A DNA stretch of 64,000 nucleotides from Sedimentibacter sp. (GCA_018436705.1 JAHDLA010000020.1:98013-162012), one strand, 5' to 3'. Shown: positions 48,783 to 58,495, counted from the stretch's first letter. Notes: generated by a model from the sequence alone, not told the origin. Translations and numbers: made by a program.

Positions 48783-50750
48783 ATGAAAAAAACAATAGGG
48801 ATTTTTGCTCATGTGGATGCAGGGAAGACTACTTTCACAGAACAACTTCTTTATAATACAGGCAGTATACGAAATCTAGGAAGAGTTGATCATAAAACTT
48901 CAAGTATGGATACAGATGAAATAGAACAGAGCAGGGGAATTACAATTTTTTCTGATCAAGGCATTTTTCAATTTAACAATGATACCTATTATATTATAGA
49001 TACCCCCGGACATATGGATTTCTCAGCAGAGACTGAACGATCTATGTCTGCACTTGATTACGCAATTTTAATAATAAGCGGAAGCTCGGGCGTACAAGCT
49101 CACACTACGACATTATTTAATTTATTAAACTCATACAATATTCCTACTTTTATTTTTATTAATAAAGCTGACATAGATAGTTTTAATTTGGAATTAATAA
49201 TAGACGATATTAAAGATAAGCTCACTAGGGATATATTATATCTGAATTCAGCGGAGGATATAATAAATCAATGCACTGCTGAATTTGTAGCAGACAGAGA
49301 TGATGCTTTTTTAGAATCTTATTTGCAAGAAAATTATAATTCAAAAGACTTGATTGGAGCTGCTATAAATATAATAAAAAAGAGAATTTGCTTTCCTTTA
49401 ATGGCAGGCTCTGCCTTAAAGGGGATTGGAATAGATAATTTTTTAGAAGTATTTTCTAAGCTGACTAAAACTGAATATCAAGAGAAAGAAGACAATAATT
49501 TTGTTGGAAAGGTCTATAAGATACGTCATGATGATAAGGGAACACGGCTCACTTTTATAAAGGCGTTATCAGGAAAATTGCGTATTAAGGATGAATTTAC
49601 GTTCATAAAAGATGGCCAAGCTTCATCTGAAAAAGTAAATGAAATAAGAGTATATAAGGGTAAAAAATATGAAACTATAAATGAAATATCAGCAGGAGAC
49701 GTATTTGCTGTTGTAGGCTTCAAATCTCCTATATGTGGTACCTTGATAATTTCAGGTGAAACAATAATAGAGCAAACTAGTAATTTTCATTTGACTGCAG
49801 CGCTTAAGTCAAGGGTAAATATATTAGATAAAACAGATGTAACAATATTGATGGAAAAACTGCGAGTATTAGAATCTGAAGATCCGGCGTTATCAGTTAC
49901 CTACAGAGAGGAAACGGAAGATATATTAATTAGTATAATGGGAAGGATTCAGCTTGAGATATTAGAAAATGTTATGAAGTCTAGGTTTGGTATATCAGTT
50001 GGTTTTGAAAAACCACAGGTTGAATATAGAGAAACAATATTATCAACGGTAACGGGGTATGGGCATTTTGAGCCCCTTCGCCATTATGCAGAAGTGCAGC
50101 TAATGCTGGTACCAACTGCTCGAGGCAGTGAAGTCACCTATGAGAGCCGGTGCCACGTTGATAACTTAATTCTAAATTATCAAAATACAATAGAGAATCA
50201 TGTGTTTGAAAGGGTTCATAAGGGAGTGCTGACCGGTTCTCCAATAACGGACATAAAAATAATTTTAACGGATGGACGTTCTCACATTAAACATACTGAA
50301 GGCGGCGATTTTAGAGAAGCCACCTACAGAGCGATAAGGCAAGGCTTAGAAAAAGCAGAATCTATTTTGCTAGAGCCATTTTACAGCTTTGAGATTTATG
50401 CGGAAGAAACTTACATGGGAAAAATTATGTCTGATATACACAAATTAAGGGGCAATTGTGAACCACCAGTTCTTAATTGTGGAAATGTTTATATAAAAGG
50501 ACGAGGGCCTGTGGAATCTTTTATGGATTACAGTATAAAGCTGATGTCATTTACTAAGGGCACAGGAAGCATGAGCCTAATGTATGATGGATACGACTTG
50601 TGTGAAAACTCAATTGAAGTAATAAATAAAATAGGATATGACAAGGAAAGAGATGTAGAGAATACATCAACGTCCGTTTTTTGTACAAAGGGAACTTCTT
50701 ATACTGTGCCGTGGTATGAAGCGGAGAAGTACATGCACACAATCAATTGA
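48783..50750 (+). CDS. TetM/TetO-like ribosomal protection GTPase
   Basis: 655 residues, built like EF-G. G1 is GIFAHVDAGKTTFTEQLLY, G2 is in EQSRGITIF, G3 is DTPGHMDF, and G4 is FINKADID. Domains II to V follow (FEKPQVEYRETIL marks domain IV). These proteins bind the ribosome and release tetracycline. Sequence drift from the classical Tet(M) text (for example DIDSF where resistance proteins usually have DQ/DR after NK) puts it in the broader translation-factor GTPase group. Resistance is therefore likely but not proven. The ribosome site is AAAAGGAG; a structured leader precedes it. Confidence 0.85.
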   Translation: MKKTIGIFAHVDAGKTTFTEQLLYNTGSIRNLGRVDHKTSSMDTDEIEQSRGITIFSDQGIFQFNNDTYYIIDTPGHMDFSAETERSMSALDYAILIISGSSGVQAHTTTLFNLLNSYNIPTFIFINKADIDSFNLELIIDDIKDKLTRDILYLNSAEDIINQCTAEFVADRDDAFLESYLQENYNSKDLIGAAINIIKKRICFPLMAGSALKGIGIDNFLEVFSKLTKTEYQEKEDNNFVGKVYKIRHDDKGTRLTFIKALSGKLRIKDEFTFIKDGQASSEKVNEIRVYKGKKYETINEISAGDVFAVVGFKSPICGTLIISGETIIEQTSNFHLTAALKSRVNILDKTDVTILMEKLRVLESEDPALSVTYREETEDILISIMGRIQLEILENVMKSRFGISVGFEKPQVEYRETILSTVTGYGHFEPLRHYAEVQLMLVPTARGSEVTYESRCHVDNLILNYQNTIENHVFERVHKGVLTGSPITDIKIILTDGRSHIKHTEGGDFREATYRAIRQGLEKAESILLEPFYSFEIYAEETYMGKIMSDIHKLRGNCEPPVLNCGNVYIKGRGPVESFMDYSIKLMSFTKGTGSMSLMYDGYDLCENSIEVINKIGYDKERDVENTSTSVFCTKGTSYTVPWYEAEKYMHTIN

Positions 50751-50801
50751 TCTCAATGCAAGAGTATCCTAAAACAGAATAATTTAGATTGATATATTTT
50801 T

Positions 50802-50832
50802 AAAAAGACGCCCATAACAAGGAGCGTTTTTA
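50802..50832 (+). terminator. Terminator after the ribosomal protection gene
   Basis: AAAAAGACGC and GCGTTTTT close a stem around CCATAACAAGGA, followed by TAT. Confidence 0.65.
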
Positions 50833-50871
50833 TAATGTTTACTAGGTTCTAATAGATTGGAGATTTTATGA

Positions 50872-51816
50872 ATGAATACAAAATTAAAAGGAATGCTTCT
50901 TGTTATTTTAGGAGCAAGTATGTGGGGAATAATGGGTGTTTTTGTACGTGGCTTGTATGCATCGGGGTACTCAACATATGACGTATCTTTTGTCCGTTGC
51001 TTTCTTGCGGGAATAGTATTCTTGTTAATTAAGGCAATGAAACAGCCGGAAATTCTTAAAGTAGATAAAAAAGGTTTAATTGTTTGTATTATGTACGGAA
51101 TTGTAGCTTATGGATTTAGCTTCGTAACTTACGGTATATCTGTTGAAAGAATTCCTGTCGCCGTTGCAATTGTCTTGATGTTTATGAGTCCAATATGGGT
51201 TACACTTCTCGGAATTTTAGTTTTTAAAGAAAAACTTCGAAAGGAAACCATTGTGACCATCATTATTTGCATATTTGGTGCCGCATTAGTTTCAAATCTT
51301 GTAGGTGTGTCAGCGGGATGCATGGATATTATAGGGATTTTGACAGGAATTATGAACGGTTTTGGTGTGGCATTACAAATTATGATACCTAGATATTTTT
51401 CTGAAAAATATGAAAAAGATACTATGTTGATTTATGGATTTTTAGGTGCTTCTCTCATGCTTGCTTTTTTTACGGATTTTAGCTTGATAAGAGCTAGTTT
51501 GGGTTCTCCTGAAGCAGGAAGCATTCTTTGGAATTTATTTGGCGTTGGAATTTTATGTACACTGGTTGCAAATGGGTCTTTTGTAAAGTCAACTCAATAT
51601 ATTAATACAACAACATCTAGTATTTTAGCAGCAATTGAAGTTGTAGTTGGTGCTGGAGTCGGATATTTATTTTTTAATGAAAAACTAACTGCTCTTCAGA
51701 TAATTGGAGCTATCATTGTAATTATTGGATCGTTGGGTTCTACAATTTTGGAATCATTAAGAATAGATAAACATACTACTAAAATAAAAAATGTATTTCA
51801 TGTCAAAAAAGTGTAG
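50872..51816 (+). CDS. EamA/DMT-family exporter
   Basis: 314 residues with ten membrane segments in two EamA repeats (GMLLVILGASMWGIMGVFVR; the second repeat begins near MDIIGILTGIMNGFGVALQI). Conserved points include SVERIPVAVAIVLMFMSPIW and, late, AAIEVVVGAGVGYLFFNEKL. Such proteins export amino acids or metabolites. GGAG lies ten bases before ATG 50872; an ATG four bases earlier is in another frame. Confidence 0.9.
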   Translation: MNTKLKGMLLVILGASMWGIMGVFVRGLYASGYSTYDVSFVRCFLAGIVFLLIKAMKQPEILKVDKKGLIVCIMYGIVAYGFSFVTYGISVERIPVAVAIVLMFMSPIWVTLLGILVFKEKLRKETIVTIIICIFGAALVSNLVGVSAGCMDIIGILTGIMNGFGVALQIMIPRYFSEKYEKDTMLIYGFLGASLMLAFFTDFSLIRASLGSPEAGSILWNLFGVGILCTLVANGSFVKSTQYINTTTSSILAAIEVVVGAGVGYLFFNEKLTALQIIGAIIVIIGSLGSTILESLRIDKHTTKIKNVFHVKKV

Positions 51817-51876
51817 AGAAAACAGGTAAATGTATTAGTTGAAAACTATTTTGGAAAGTTATATGATTTGAGCAAG

Positions 51877-51910
51877 CCCCTTTTATTAGTTTTTTGCCTA
51901 ATAGAAGGGG
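51877..51910. terminator. Hairpin between convergent genes
   Basis: CCCCTTTTATTAG (51877-51889) pairs with CTAATAGAAGGGG (51898-51910). It lies between the exporter and the convergent NapH-like gene. T-runs are weak, but the position fits a two-way terminator. Confidence 0.6.
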
Positions 51911-51935
51911 TGCATTACATAACCTGTGGTTTTGG

Positions 51936-52820
51936 CTATTTAATCTCATCATTTTTCATTAAAATCAGGTCTTTTGTTTTTTCATTAAAATTAAACTTAC
52001 TTGTAATAGCATTTGTGGGGCAAACTGTTTTGCACTCACCACATCGGATGCATTCAGCTGAATTGATATTCTTAGTAATTTCAACATTCATTTTACATTT
52101 ATTTTCGCAAGCTTTACACCCATTGCATTTTAATTTATCTACATTCATTTTATAAAAACTGTGGTTATTAAAGAAAGAATAAAATGCGCCTAATGGACAG
52201 ATATATTTGCAAAATGGTCTGTAAATTAAAATTGAAAAAACAACTGTTAATACCAGTAATCCTATTTTCCAATTAAATAAAAATCCTATAATTTCTCTAA
52301 GATTTTCGTTTTTTATCAGTAGCGGTATACCTCCCTCCAGTGTTCCGGCTGGGCATATCCATTGACAGAAATAAGGGGGAGATATTCCAAATTTATTAGT
52401 TAAAAATATGGGTAGCAAAATTACCGGAATAAGAAGAACAAAGTATTTAAAATACCTTAACCTTTTGTCAATATTCTTAGGAACATTAATCTTTGGAGTC
52501 TTTATTTTATATAGCAAATCTTGTATAAATCCAAAAGGACAAAGAAAACCACAAACGAATCTACCAAGTAATACTCCATAAAGCATAATCAGGCCAATTA
52601 TATAATATGAAAAGTTATGTTTTCGTCCACCTAAGACAGCTTGCAATGAGCCAATAGGGCAAGAGCCTACTGCACCGGGACAAGAATAGCAGTTTAGCCC
52701 GGGAACACATAAATGCTTAGAATTTCCAGTATATATTTTTCCTTTAATGAAGCCAAAAATATAGAAATTTGTAAATATGGTAGTAATTAGCTGAACTATA
52801 TGTCTTTTATTTGTTTTCAT
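51936..52820 (-). CDS. NapH/CcoG-like 4Fe-4S membrane protein (redox module A)
   Basis: 294 residues from ATG 52820, whose A is shared with the stop of the upstream 50-residue gene (TAATG). Five or so membrane segments alternate with cysteine motifs: CPGAVGSCPIG, CGFLCPFG, CQWICPAG and CKYICPLG. A C-terminal double ferredoxin follows (CNGCKACENKCK; CIRCGECKTVCPTNAI). Proteins of this type pass electrons across or along the membrane. It shares its full architecture with 61873-62718. With the TlpA-like and CLEC proteins it probably forms a membrane electron chain to an extracytoplasmic thiol. Confidence 0.9.
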   Translation of the reverse strand: MKTNKRHIVQLITTIFTNFYIFGFIKGKIYTGNSKHLCVPGLNCYSCPGAVGSCPIGSLQAVLGGRKHNFSYYIIGLIMLYGVLLGRFVCGFLCPFGFIQDLLYKIKTPKINVPKNIDKRLRYFKYFVLLIPVILLPIFLTNKFGISPPYFCQWICPAGTLEGGIPLLIKNENLREIIGFLFNWKIGLLVLTVVFSILIYRPFCKYICPLGAFYSFFNNHSFYKMNVDKLKCNGCKACENKCKMNVEITKNINSAECIRCGECKTVCPTNAITSKFNFNEKTKDLILMKNDEIK

Positions 52821-52972
52821 TATCCTACCCCGATACATTCAAGGCAGATATTAACTGCTTTTTTAAATACAACCAAATTTTCTTGCCTTTGTATCCCTAT
52901 CCCTACAAAAAGTAGGGATAGCGCTAAAATAATGAATTTGTCGTATTTTGTTATATTTCTTATTAACTTCAT
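52820..52972 (-). CDS. CD1871A-type single-pass protein ending in CLEC (redox module A)
   Basis: 50 residues from ATG 52972 (GAGGAAAAT upstream). A short cytoplasmic N-terminus, one membrane helix (FIILALSLLFVGIGI) and the invariant tail VFKKAVNICLECIGVG with a C-x2-C motif. It resembles the small CD1871A family named from C. difficile. It lies between the thioredoxin-like and NapH-like genes with a 4-base gap and a TAATG overlap, so the three are co-translated. The CLEC pair could relay electrons between them (inference). Confidence 0.85.
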   Translation of the reverse strand: MKLIRNITKYDKFIILALSLLFVGIGIQRQENLVVFKKAVNICLECIGVG

Positions 52973-52976
52973 AACA

Positions 52977-54152
52977 TTATTTTCCTCCATTAATGATTTC
53001 ATTAATTTTTTCTAAATAATGTTCAGAAGCAGTTGTAGGATCTGGAACACCAAGTAACGGTTCTCCAACCATATTGCCATTCTTGTCAACAAAGACAGTT
53101 GTAGGAACACAGCTAATATTATCAGTTAATGATTTTTTCATATTTTCATCAGGGAAAATTACTACAAATTCACCTTTTGCATCATTTACTATTTCTTTTG
53201 TCAGTTCAACGTCATCCGCACCATCTATACAAACAGAAAGTAAATTTATATTTTCAGGTAACTTTTTGTAAAGATTTTCAAGTTCAGGCATTTCTGCAAT
53301 GCAAGGTTCACAGGTTGTTGACCAAATATTTACCATCGTAAGATCATAATTTTTTAACACATCCTGTGTTACTTTTTCTCCGCTTAGTGTGTCAGCATCA
53401 AATTTATTTAAATTGCCTTGAAATTTCGCTTCTTGTTCTCTTGAAACCGGTGGATAAATAACTATATTTTGTTTAAATTCATTTAAATCTCCTATTAAAG
53501 CAGTTATATCTGATTTTTCTTGTTCGCTTAATGTCATTTTTGAATAATTCTTGGTATATCCAAAGTAGTAAGTATCTCCATTATATTTCAATAATTCTTC
53601 AACTTTTTCAAAACGTGAGCAGAAAAATTCAAATTGCACTTTTGCGTTATCATCTTTATCTGGAAAACGGAAAATCCCTGCAATATTTAGCGTCTGCTCG
53701 TTTATCTTTTGAATAAACTCTTTTCTTTCTTGTTCGCTCATGTTGTTATAGACTTCATCTGTACAACTTTCCTGTAATTTGTCTGATTCTTCGCTACTAT
53801 AAAACAGCATTAAACTATATGGAGCAGTGCAGGCACCGCCAATTTTGTCGGATTCGTCTTTTATCTTTCCAAATGTATTAACATAAATGAAACCAAAACC
53901 TAACCCCTTGTCACAATAAGAATGCGGGCCTTTTGTTTCAATTTCTTTTCCGATAACTGTTGTCATTTTTTGTTTGTTGTAAGCTGAATTAACATACAAT
54001 CCATTGTCCAGAATAATTGCACCGCTTTCAACTAAATTTGTTTCTGTATCTTGATTATTTTCTGTGTTTGCTGCTGCTTTGTTTTTTCCACAGCCTGTAG
54101 CAACGCTGCAAAGCATCGCCACCGCAATTATTATACATATTATTTTTTTCAA
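52977..54152 (-). CDS. TlpA-like thioredoxin lipoprotein with extra N-terminal domain (redox module A)
   Basis: 391 residues. The signal peptide has the lipobox SVATGC (Cys21). A domain of about 200 residues of unknown fold follows, and then a TlpA/ResA thioredoxin domain (about 250-391) with ...MVNIWSTTCEPCIAEMPELE (CEPC active site), FVVIFPDENMKKSLTDNISC, and then the cis-Pro region VPTTVFVDKNGN. It acts outside the membrane as a thiol-disulfide reductase. The extra domain is absent from the paralogue at 62883-63500. It is divergent from the two-component system at 54429. Confidence 0.9.
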   Translation of the reverse strand: MKKIICIIIAVAMLCSVATGCGKNKAAANTENNQDTETNLVESGAIILDNGLYVNSAYNKQKMTTVIGKEIETKGPHSYCDKGLGFGFIYVNTFGKIKDESDKIGGACTAPYSLMLFYSSEESDKLQESCTDEVYNNMSEQERKEFIQKINEQTLNIAGIFRFPDKDDNAKVQFEFFCSRFEKVEELLKYNGDTYYFGYTKNYSKMTLSEQEKSDITALIGDLNEFKQNIVIYPPVSREQEAKFQGNLNKFDADTLSGEKVTQDVLKNYDLTMVNIWSTTCEPCIAEMPELENLYKKLPENINLLSVCIDGADDVELTKEIVNDAKGEFVVIFPDENMKKSLTDNISCVPTTVFVDKNGNMVGEPLLGVPDPTTASEHYLEKINEIINGGK

Positions 54153-54303
54153 TTTATTGTCTCCTTTTTTGTTTCATTTTTATTCTTACTTTGTTGTTAA
54201 GCTCCGGAATGCTCTCAACCTTACTTTGTTTTGGACATTTTTATCTTGTCATCATTGATGTGAGTCTATGTTATAGTGAAAATACATTATAAGTAATTTC
54301 TTT

Positions 54304-54321
54304 TTGTAAATAAGTTGTAAA
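54304..54321. promoter_or_regulatory. Direct repeat TTGTAAA, candidate OmpR-type site
   Basis: TTGTAAA at 54304-54310 and 54315-54321, 11 bp apart, the standard spacing for OmpR/PhoB-family binding. It lies in the 276-base divergent region between redox module A and the two-component genes, so the regulator could control either or both. Confidence 0.5.
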
Positions 54322-54428
54322 GTTAATAATTAACGGGTAAAATGAAAAAATTGGAGTTTTATTTTACATAAAAAAATGTTACAATCAAATAATATTAAGG
54401 TGCAATAAGCACTGTGGGAGCGTTTCAA

Positions 54429-55085
54429 TTGAACAAAAAGATTCTTATTGTTGAAGATGATAAATCAATATCAAATTTGATAAAACTACAACTTAACATT
54501 GCTTCTTATGAAACGGAGCAAGTTTATGATGGACTTCAAAGCGTTAAAATTATTGAAAATGGAAATTTTGATTTAATATTATTGGATATTATGCTTCCTG
54601 GTATTGATGGATTTGCAATTATGGAAAAAATAAGGTGTTTAAATATTCCGGTAATTTTTTTGACAGCTAAAGATTCAGTTGTAGACAAGGTCAGCGGATT
54701 AAAATTAGGTGCAGAAGACTATATAGTTAAACCGTTTGAAGCCATAGAGTTGTTGGCAAGGATAGAAACCGTTTTGAGAAGATATGGAAAAACCGAAGAT
54801 GTGCTTTCCTTTAAAAATATAAAAATATATATAAAAGAAAGAATTGTTAAAAAAGATGATATAATAGTTGATTTAACATATAAAGAGTTTGATTTGCTAT
54901 GTTTATTGGTACGCAACAAAAACGTTGCATTAACAAGAGAAATGCTTCTTGAAAAAATATGGGATTATGGTTTCATGGGAGGCACTAGAACCGTGGATAT
55001 GCATATTGGGTCTATTAGAAAAAAACTGAATTTAAATGATAACATTAAAACGGTCTATAAAATAGGCTATAGGTTGGAGATATAA
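54429..55085 (+). CDS. OmpR-family response regulator
   Basis: 218 residues from TTG 54429 (GGGAG eight bases upstream; the open frame begins at GTG 54414, which is part of that site). Receiver: ILIVEDDKSI, phospho-Asp in LILLDIMLPGIDG, IFLTAKD and YIVKPFEAI. The winged helix has VDLTYKEFDLLCLLVRNKNV, WDYGFMGGTRTVDMHIGSIR and YKIGYRLEI. It is followed after three bases by its kinase. Confidence 0.94.
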   Translation: MNKKILIVEDDKSISNLIKLQLNIASYETEQVYDGLQSVKIIENGNFDLILLDIMLPGIDGFAIMEKIRCLNIPVIFLTAKDSVVDKVSGLKLGAEDYIVKPFEAIELLARIETVLRRYGKTEDVLSFKNIKIYIKERIVKKDDIIVDLTYKEFDLLCLLVRNKNVALTREMLLEKIWDYGFMGGTRTVDMHIGSIRKKLNLNDNIKTVYKIGYRLEI

Positions 55086-55088
55086 TAA

Positions 55089-56540
55089 ATGAAATTCTGG
55101 CTAAGAATTTATATTTTTTCATTAGTTTTGTTTATATGTACTTTCAATTTCGCGGGTGTTCTAATAGTTGAAAAAATATTTTCCGAATCATTAAAACGTG
55201 AGATTGAAATGTGTTTAGGCGAACATTTGAGCATGTGTTCAGCCGTAAATCTAAGTATGCCTGTATATAATACTTTAAAAAGATATTCGCGATATACATT
55301 ATCAGATGACCAGGCAATATACAATGTTGTTAATGATTACTCTACTAAAAACAAGCTTGAAGGACACGATGTATCCATAGAAATTTTAGATTTGGATAAT
55401 AATGTGATATTCAGCAATGTTAACTTTGAATTGCCGAATAAAAGAGAAGAGCTTGAATCCCTTAATGAAAGTACCAGAAAATATATTTTAAGAGATATAA
55501 ACGATCGTTCTTATATTTTTATATCAAGCTTGTTAGTTAATAACAGCACATATTACTTTTCTTATATAAAAAACATTTCTGCTGTCTATAGCGAAAAAAA
55601 GCAACTATATTTATTCTTTATAAAATTAGATGTTATAGTTTCAATAGCTTTTATGGTTTTTATGTATTTTATTAGCATATATATTACAAAGCCTATTAAA
55701 AATCTTACCAAGGCTACTCAAAGGATATCCGGAGGCAAATTTTCTGAAAAAGTGAAAATTTACAGTCATGATGAATTAGGTTTGCTGTCAGAAAACTTTA
55801 ATATAATGTCAAATGTGATTAATGAAAAAATTAATGAACTAGAAAATATAAATGAAGAAAAACAGCGATTTATTAACAATTTATCGCATGAATTAAAAAC
55901 ACCGCTAACATCTATTATAGGTTATGCAGATTTGCTTCGTACAACAAAATATGATGAAAAGATTTATTCTGAGGGACTCGAATATATTGTTCAAGAAGGC
56001 AAAAGATTACAACAACTATTTTATAAATTAATGGATCTTATATTTTTGAAAAAAGAAAATTATACACTAAAAAATGATTTTATAAAAAATACAATTAATG
56101 AAGTTCAAAAAATTGTTTTTCCAAGTTTAAATATTAGAAATATTAAACTCATTGTAAATGGTGAAGATTTTGTAATAATGCAAGATAATGATTTAATGGT
56201 GATATTATTGTCAAATTTAATTGATAATGCAATTAAAGCTTCTTATGATAATTCAGAAATTCATATTGTTTTAAATAGAGATGCTAAAATAATTCAAATT
56301 AGAGACTTTGGAATAGGTATCCCAAAAGAACATTTGGATAAAATATTTGAACCATTTTATATGGTCGATAAATCAAGAAGCAGAGAAAATAACGGTGCTG
56401 GATTAGGTTTATCTATTTGTAAAAAAATTATGGACATCAATAACATAAATTTTGATATAAAAAGTAAAGTTAACGAAGGAACGACAATTTCATTGATGTT
56501 TAATAAGAAAATAGGTGGTGTCAATTCAAGTGAAATGTAA
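55089..56540 (+). CDS. Sensor histidine kinase
   Basis: 483 residues: TM1 (about 7-28), an extracytoplasmic domain (about 30-170), TM2 (about 178-200), HAMP (ITKPIKNLTKATQRISGGKF), the phosphoacceptor FINNLSHELKTPLTSIIGYA, the N-box LIDNAIKASYDN and the G-box GAGLGLSICKKIM. It is coupled to the regulator before it and overlaps the lipoprotein gene after it. Confidence 0.94.
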   Translation: MKFWLRIYIFSLVLFICTFNFAGVLIVEKIFSESLKREIEMCLGEHLSMCSAVNLSMPVYNTLKRYSRYTLSDDQAIYNVVNDYSTKNKLEGHDVSIEILDLDNNVIFSNVNFELPNKREELESLNESTRKYILRDINDRSYIFISSLLVNNSTYYFSYIKNISAVYSEKKQLYLFFIKLDVIVSIAFMVFMYFISIYITKPIKNLTKATQRISGGKFSEKVKIYSHDELGLLSENFNIMSNVINEKINELENINEEKQRFINNLSHELKTPLTSIIGYADLLRTTKYDEKIYSEGLEYIVQEGKRLQQLFYKLMDLIFLKKENYTLKNDFIKNTINEVQKIVFPSLNIRNIKLIVNGEDFVIMQDNDLMVILLSNLIDNAIKASYDNSEIHIVLNRDAKIIQIRDFGIGIPKEHLDKIFEPFYMVDKSRSRENNGAGLGLSICKKIMDINNINFDIKSKVNEGTTISLMFNKKIGGVNSSEM

Positions 56541-57240
56541 GAGAATATTTTTAATTACTTCAGCAATATTGCTTTCTTTTATTTTGTGCTCATGTTCTAA
56601 ATTGAATCCAATCAAAAAAAATCAAGTAATGATTGATACTATATATATTAATAAGCTTGCAGAGGAGGCAGAAAATTCTAATAGAATTTTAAATGAAGAA
56701 GAAGCTAAATTAAAAGCTTTGGAAATTTTGGAGAATTATTTTGACATTAAATTATACTTAACAGAAGTAAATTGCCATATCTCTTATAGTGAGCCAAACA
56801 GGGTTGAACAATATATTGGCGAAGCATTTATGCAAAAAGCCACGACATTTGAAAATGCTAAATCAGTATTAGAATACGGGAAATATGAAATATATTTTTC
56901 TTTGTTAGATGATTATAAAGAGACCGAATATTATATACTAGAATTAGAAGCAAAAACCGGAAATTTAATATTATATTATCACTATTTCAACGATTCTAAT
57001 TATCAAAATAATGTGTCTGACGAGGCTTCCGTAATTAAACTATTGTATGAATTTGTTGAAAAAACTAACATTGCTAATATCGAAAATATAAAAGTGACTT
57101 CGCATGAAGTCAACAAAAATAATATTCATTTTTTTGAGATTGAGGATGAGGATAATGCAAACAGTAAAGGGCGTTTAGCTGTAAATGGTAATACAGAAAA
57201 AATTATTAGGGTGTTAATAGGATATGAAACTTTAAGATAA
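56530..57240 (+). CDS. Hypothetical lipoprotein coupled to the two-component system
   Basis: 236 residues from GTG 56530 (in-frame GTGs at 56515 and 56518 are alternatives). It overlaps the end of the kinase gene. The signal peptide has the lipobox SFILCSC. The mature part is acidic with a pattern of beta strands; I do not recognise the family. Being co-encoded with the kinase, it may tune the sensor, as accessory lipoproteins do in other Firmicutes systems (inference). Confidence 0.75.
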   Translation: MKCKRIFLITSAILLSFILCSCSKLNPIKKNQVMIDTIYINKLAEEAENSNRILNEEEAKLKALEILENYFDIKLYLTEVNCHISYSEPNRVEQYIGEAFMQKATTFENAKSVLEYGKYEIYFSLLDDYKETEYYILELEAKTGNLILYYHYFNDSNYQNNVSDEASVIKLLYEFVEKTNIANIENIKVTSHEVNKNNIHFFEIEDEDNANSKGRLAVNGNTEKIIRVLIGYETLR

Positions 57241-57257
57241 TATTTGGGTACAATACT

Positions 57258-57306
57258 AATCCGTTTACCTTTTTTATGCAAAGTACACTGTACTATGCTA
57301 GTTTAC
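57258..57306 (-). repeat. Cassette-associated intergenic block, distant copy 6
   Basis: Minus strand: GTAAACTAGCATAGTACAG, TGTACTTTGCATAAAAAAGG, TAAACGG. It aligns with the blocks at 18.4-26.6 kb and follows a terminator of the same design (GAACCG...CGGTTC), but lies over 30 kb away. Confidence 0.6.
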
Positions 57307-57314
57307 AATAAAAC

Positions 57315-57351
57315 AAGAACCGTTGCACTATATTTTTGTGCAGCGGTTCTT
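57315..57351 (-). terminator. Terminator of the DUF3885-like gene
   Basis: AAGAACCGTTGCAC (57315-57328) with GTGCAGCGGTTCTT (57338-57351), 14 pairs with one G-U, followed on the minus strand by GTTTTATT. Confidence 0.82.
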
Positions 57352-57365
57352 AAAATTATCAGTGG

Positions 57366-58382
57366 CTATGTTAGTTCCTCAAAAATGTCAACACCTCTAT
57401 CATCATATAAGAAAAATACAGTTCCTTTTTCAAGGTCGACTATGTAAACAGAACTATCAAGTTCTGTATTGTCACCTAAATCGGAAGTGATTATTTTGCG
57501 GAAAAGTTTTTTAATTTCAATTTTGCCGGTTTTCCATATATACCGCATACCGTGAAAGGTTTCTTCTTCGTCAGTCCAATTAAATGGAACTATTTGCTTT
57601 TCGGCTGCTGCAAGGCAAGATTCAACAAATTCTTTTTCGTTATTTACTGCACAATTATATTTATCTTCATAAATAACGGCTAAATTATTAGTGAAATATT
57701 GATGTGTATATAACTTAGCAGCAAGCTTAGAGCATGTATCAATATATTCTGCACTTGCAATTAGATCATCATCATAGGGATTACCGCATTCTAATGAATA
57801 TTCTTTACAGCAGTGAGTGTTTAATAGTGCTTTGTTTAGCAGACTGTTTTCAAACAAACTGAAAGCGCGATACATATGGTGTGACCATTCGTTCCAAAAT
57901 GCCAAATATCCATCTCTTTCATAGGGCTCTTCTGGTAAAATTTTAGGAGAACAGTTGCAATAAAAAAACTCTACTGCTCTTGCAAAGCGCAATACTTCTT
58001 TGCGGTATTTTATCAAGGATACCGTATATTCGGTTCCTTCTTCTGTTTTTATAACCACTTTATCGGTTTTATGCGTAACGGAATAATCAATACCATTGTC
58101 ACATCCGCTGATTGTTACTTCACTTAAGTCTGCAGATGCAAACAAACTGTGGCCGCAACAAGGAAGCATCTGTTCATATGGAGTAATTTCATGGCCTTGT
58201 GTTAAGGTTCTAAGCATCTGTAGTGCTGAAGCACTAGTACAGCACGAATAACTTAATTGTGTGTCTTCGATTGTAACTGTAACATCTCCGTGCAGGCATA
58301 AATCTTTCGGGTTATCTGCAGAATCATCAATCCAGCAGAAATTTGACCAAGAAATTATGAACGGCGTATCTTTTGTTATCAT
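57366..58382 (-). CDS. Hypothetical protein with DUF3885-like C-terminus
   Basis: 338 residues, acidic, no signal peptide or membrane segment, 14 cysteines. I do not recognise the N-terminal two thirds (it includes SCCTSASALQMLRTLTQGHE and MLPCCGHSLFASADL). The last 40 residues (SSVYIVDLEKGTVFFLYDDR, then GVDIF) look like DUF3885, a fold found in some toxin-immunity proteins. It sits alone with its own terminator and a cassette-type block downstream. Function unknown. Confidence 0.65.
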   Translation of the reverse strand: MITKDTPFIISWSNFCWIDDSADNPKDLCLHGDVTVTIEDTQLSYSCCTSASALQMLRTLTQGHEITPYEQMLPCCGHSLFASADLSEVTISGCDNGIDYSVTHKTDKVVIKTEEGTEYTVSLIKYRKEVLRFARAVEFFYCNCSPKILPEEPYERDGYLAFWNEWSHHMYRAFSLFENSLLNKALLNTHCCKEYSLECGNPYDDDLIASAEYIDTCSKLAAKLYTHQYFTNNLAVIYEDKYNCAVNNEKEFVESCLAAAEKQIVPFNWTDEEETFHGMRYIWKTGKIEIKKLFRKIITSDLGDNTELDSSVYIVDLEKGTVFFLYDDRGVDIFEELT

Positions 58383-58495
58383 ATAATCTCCTCATAAAAA
58401 AGAGTCGCTTACTATTTTGACTTCACCGTTCTGCTTAAAATTCAACGATGGAGTTATAATCAAATAACGTAGTTTTTTGCAGCAGATATCACTTT

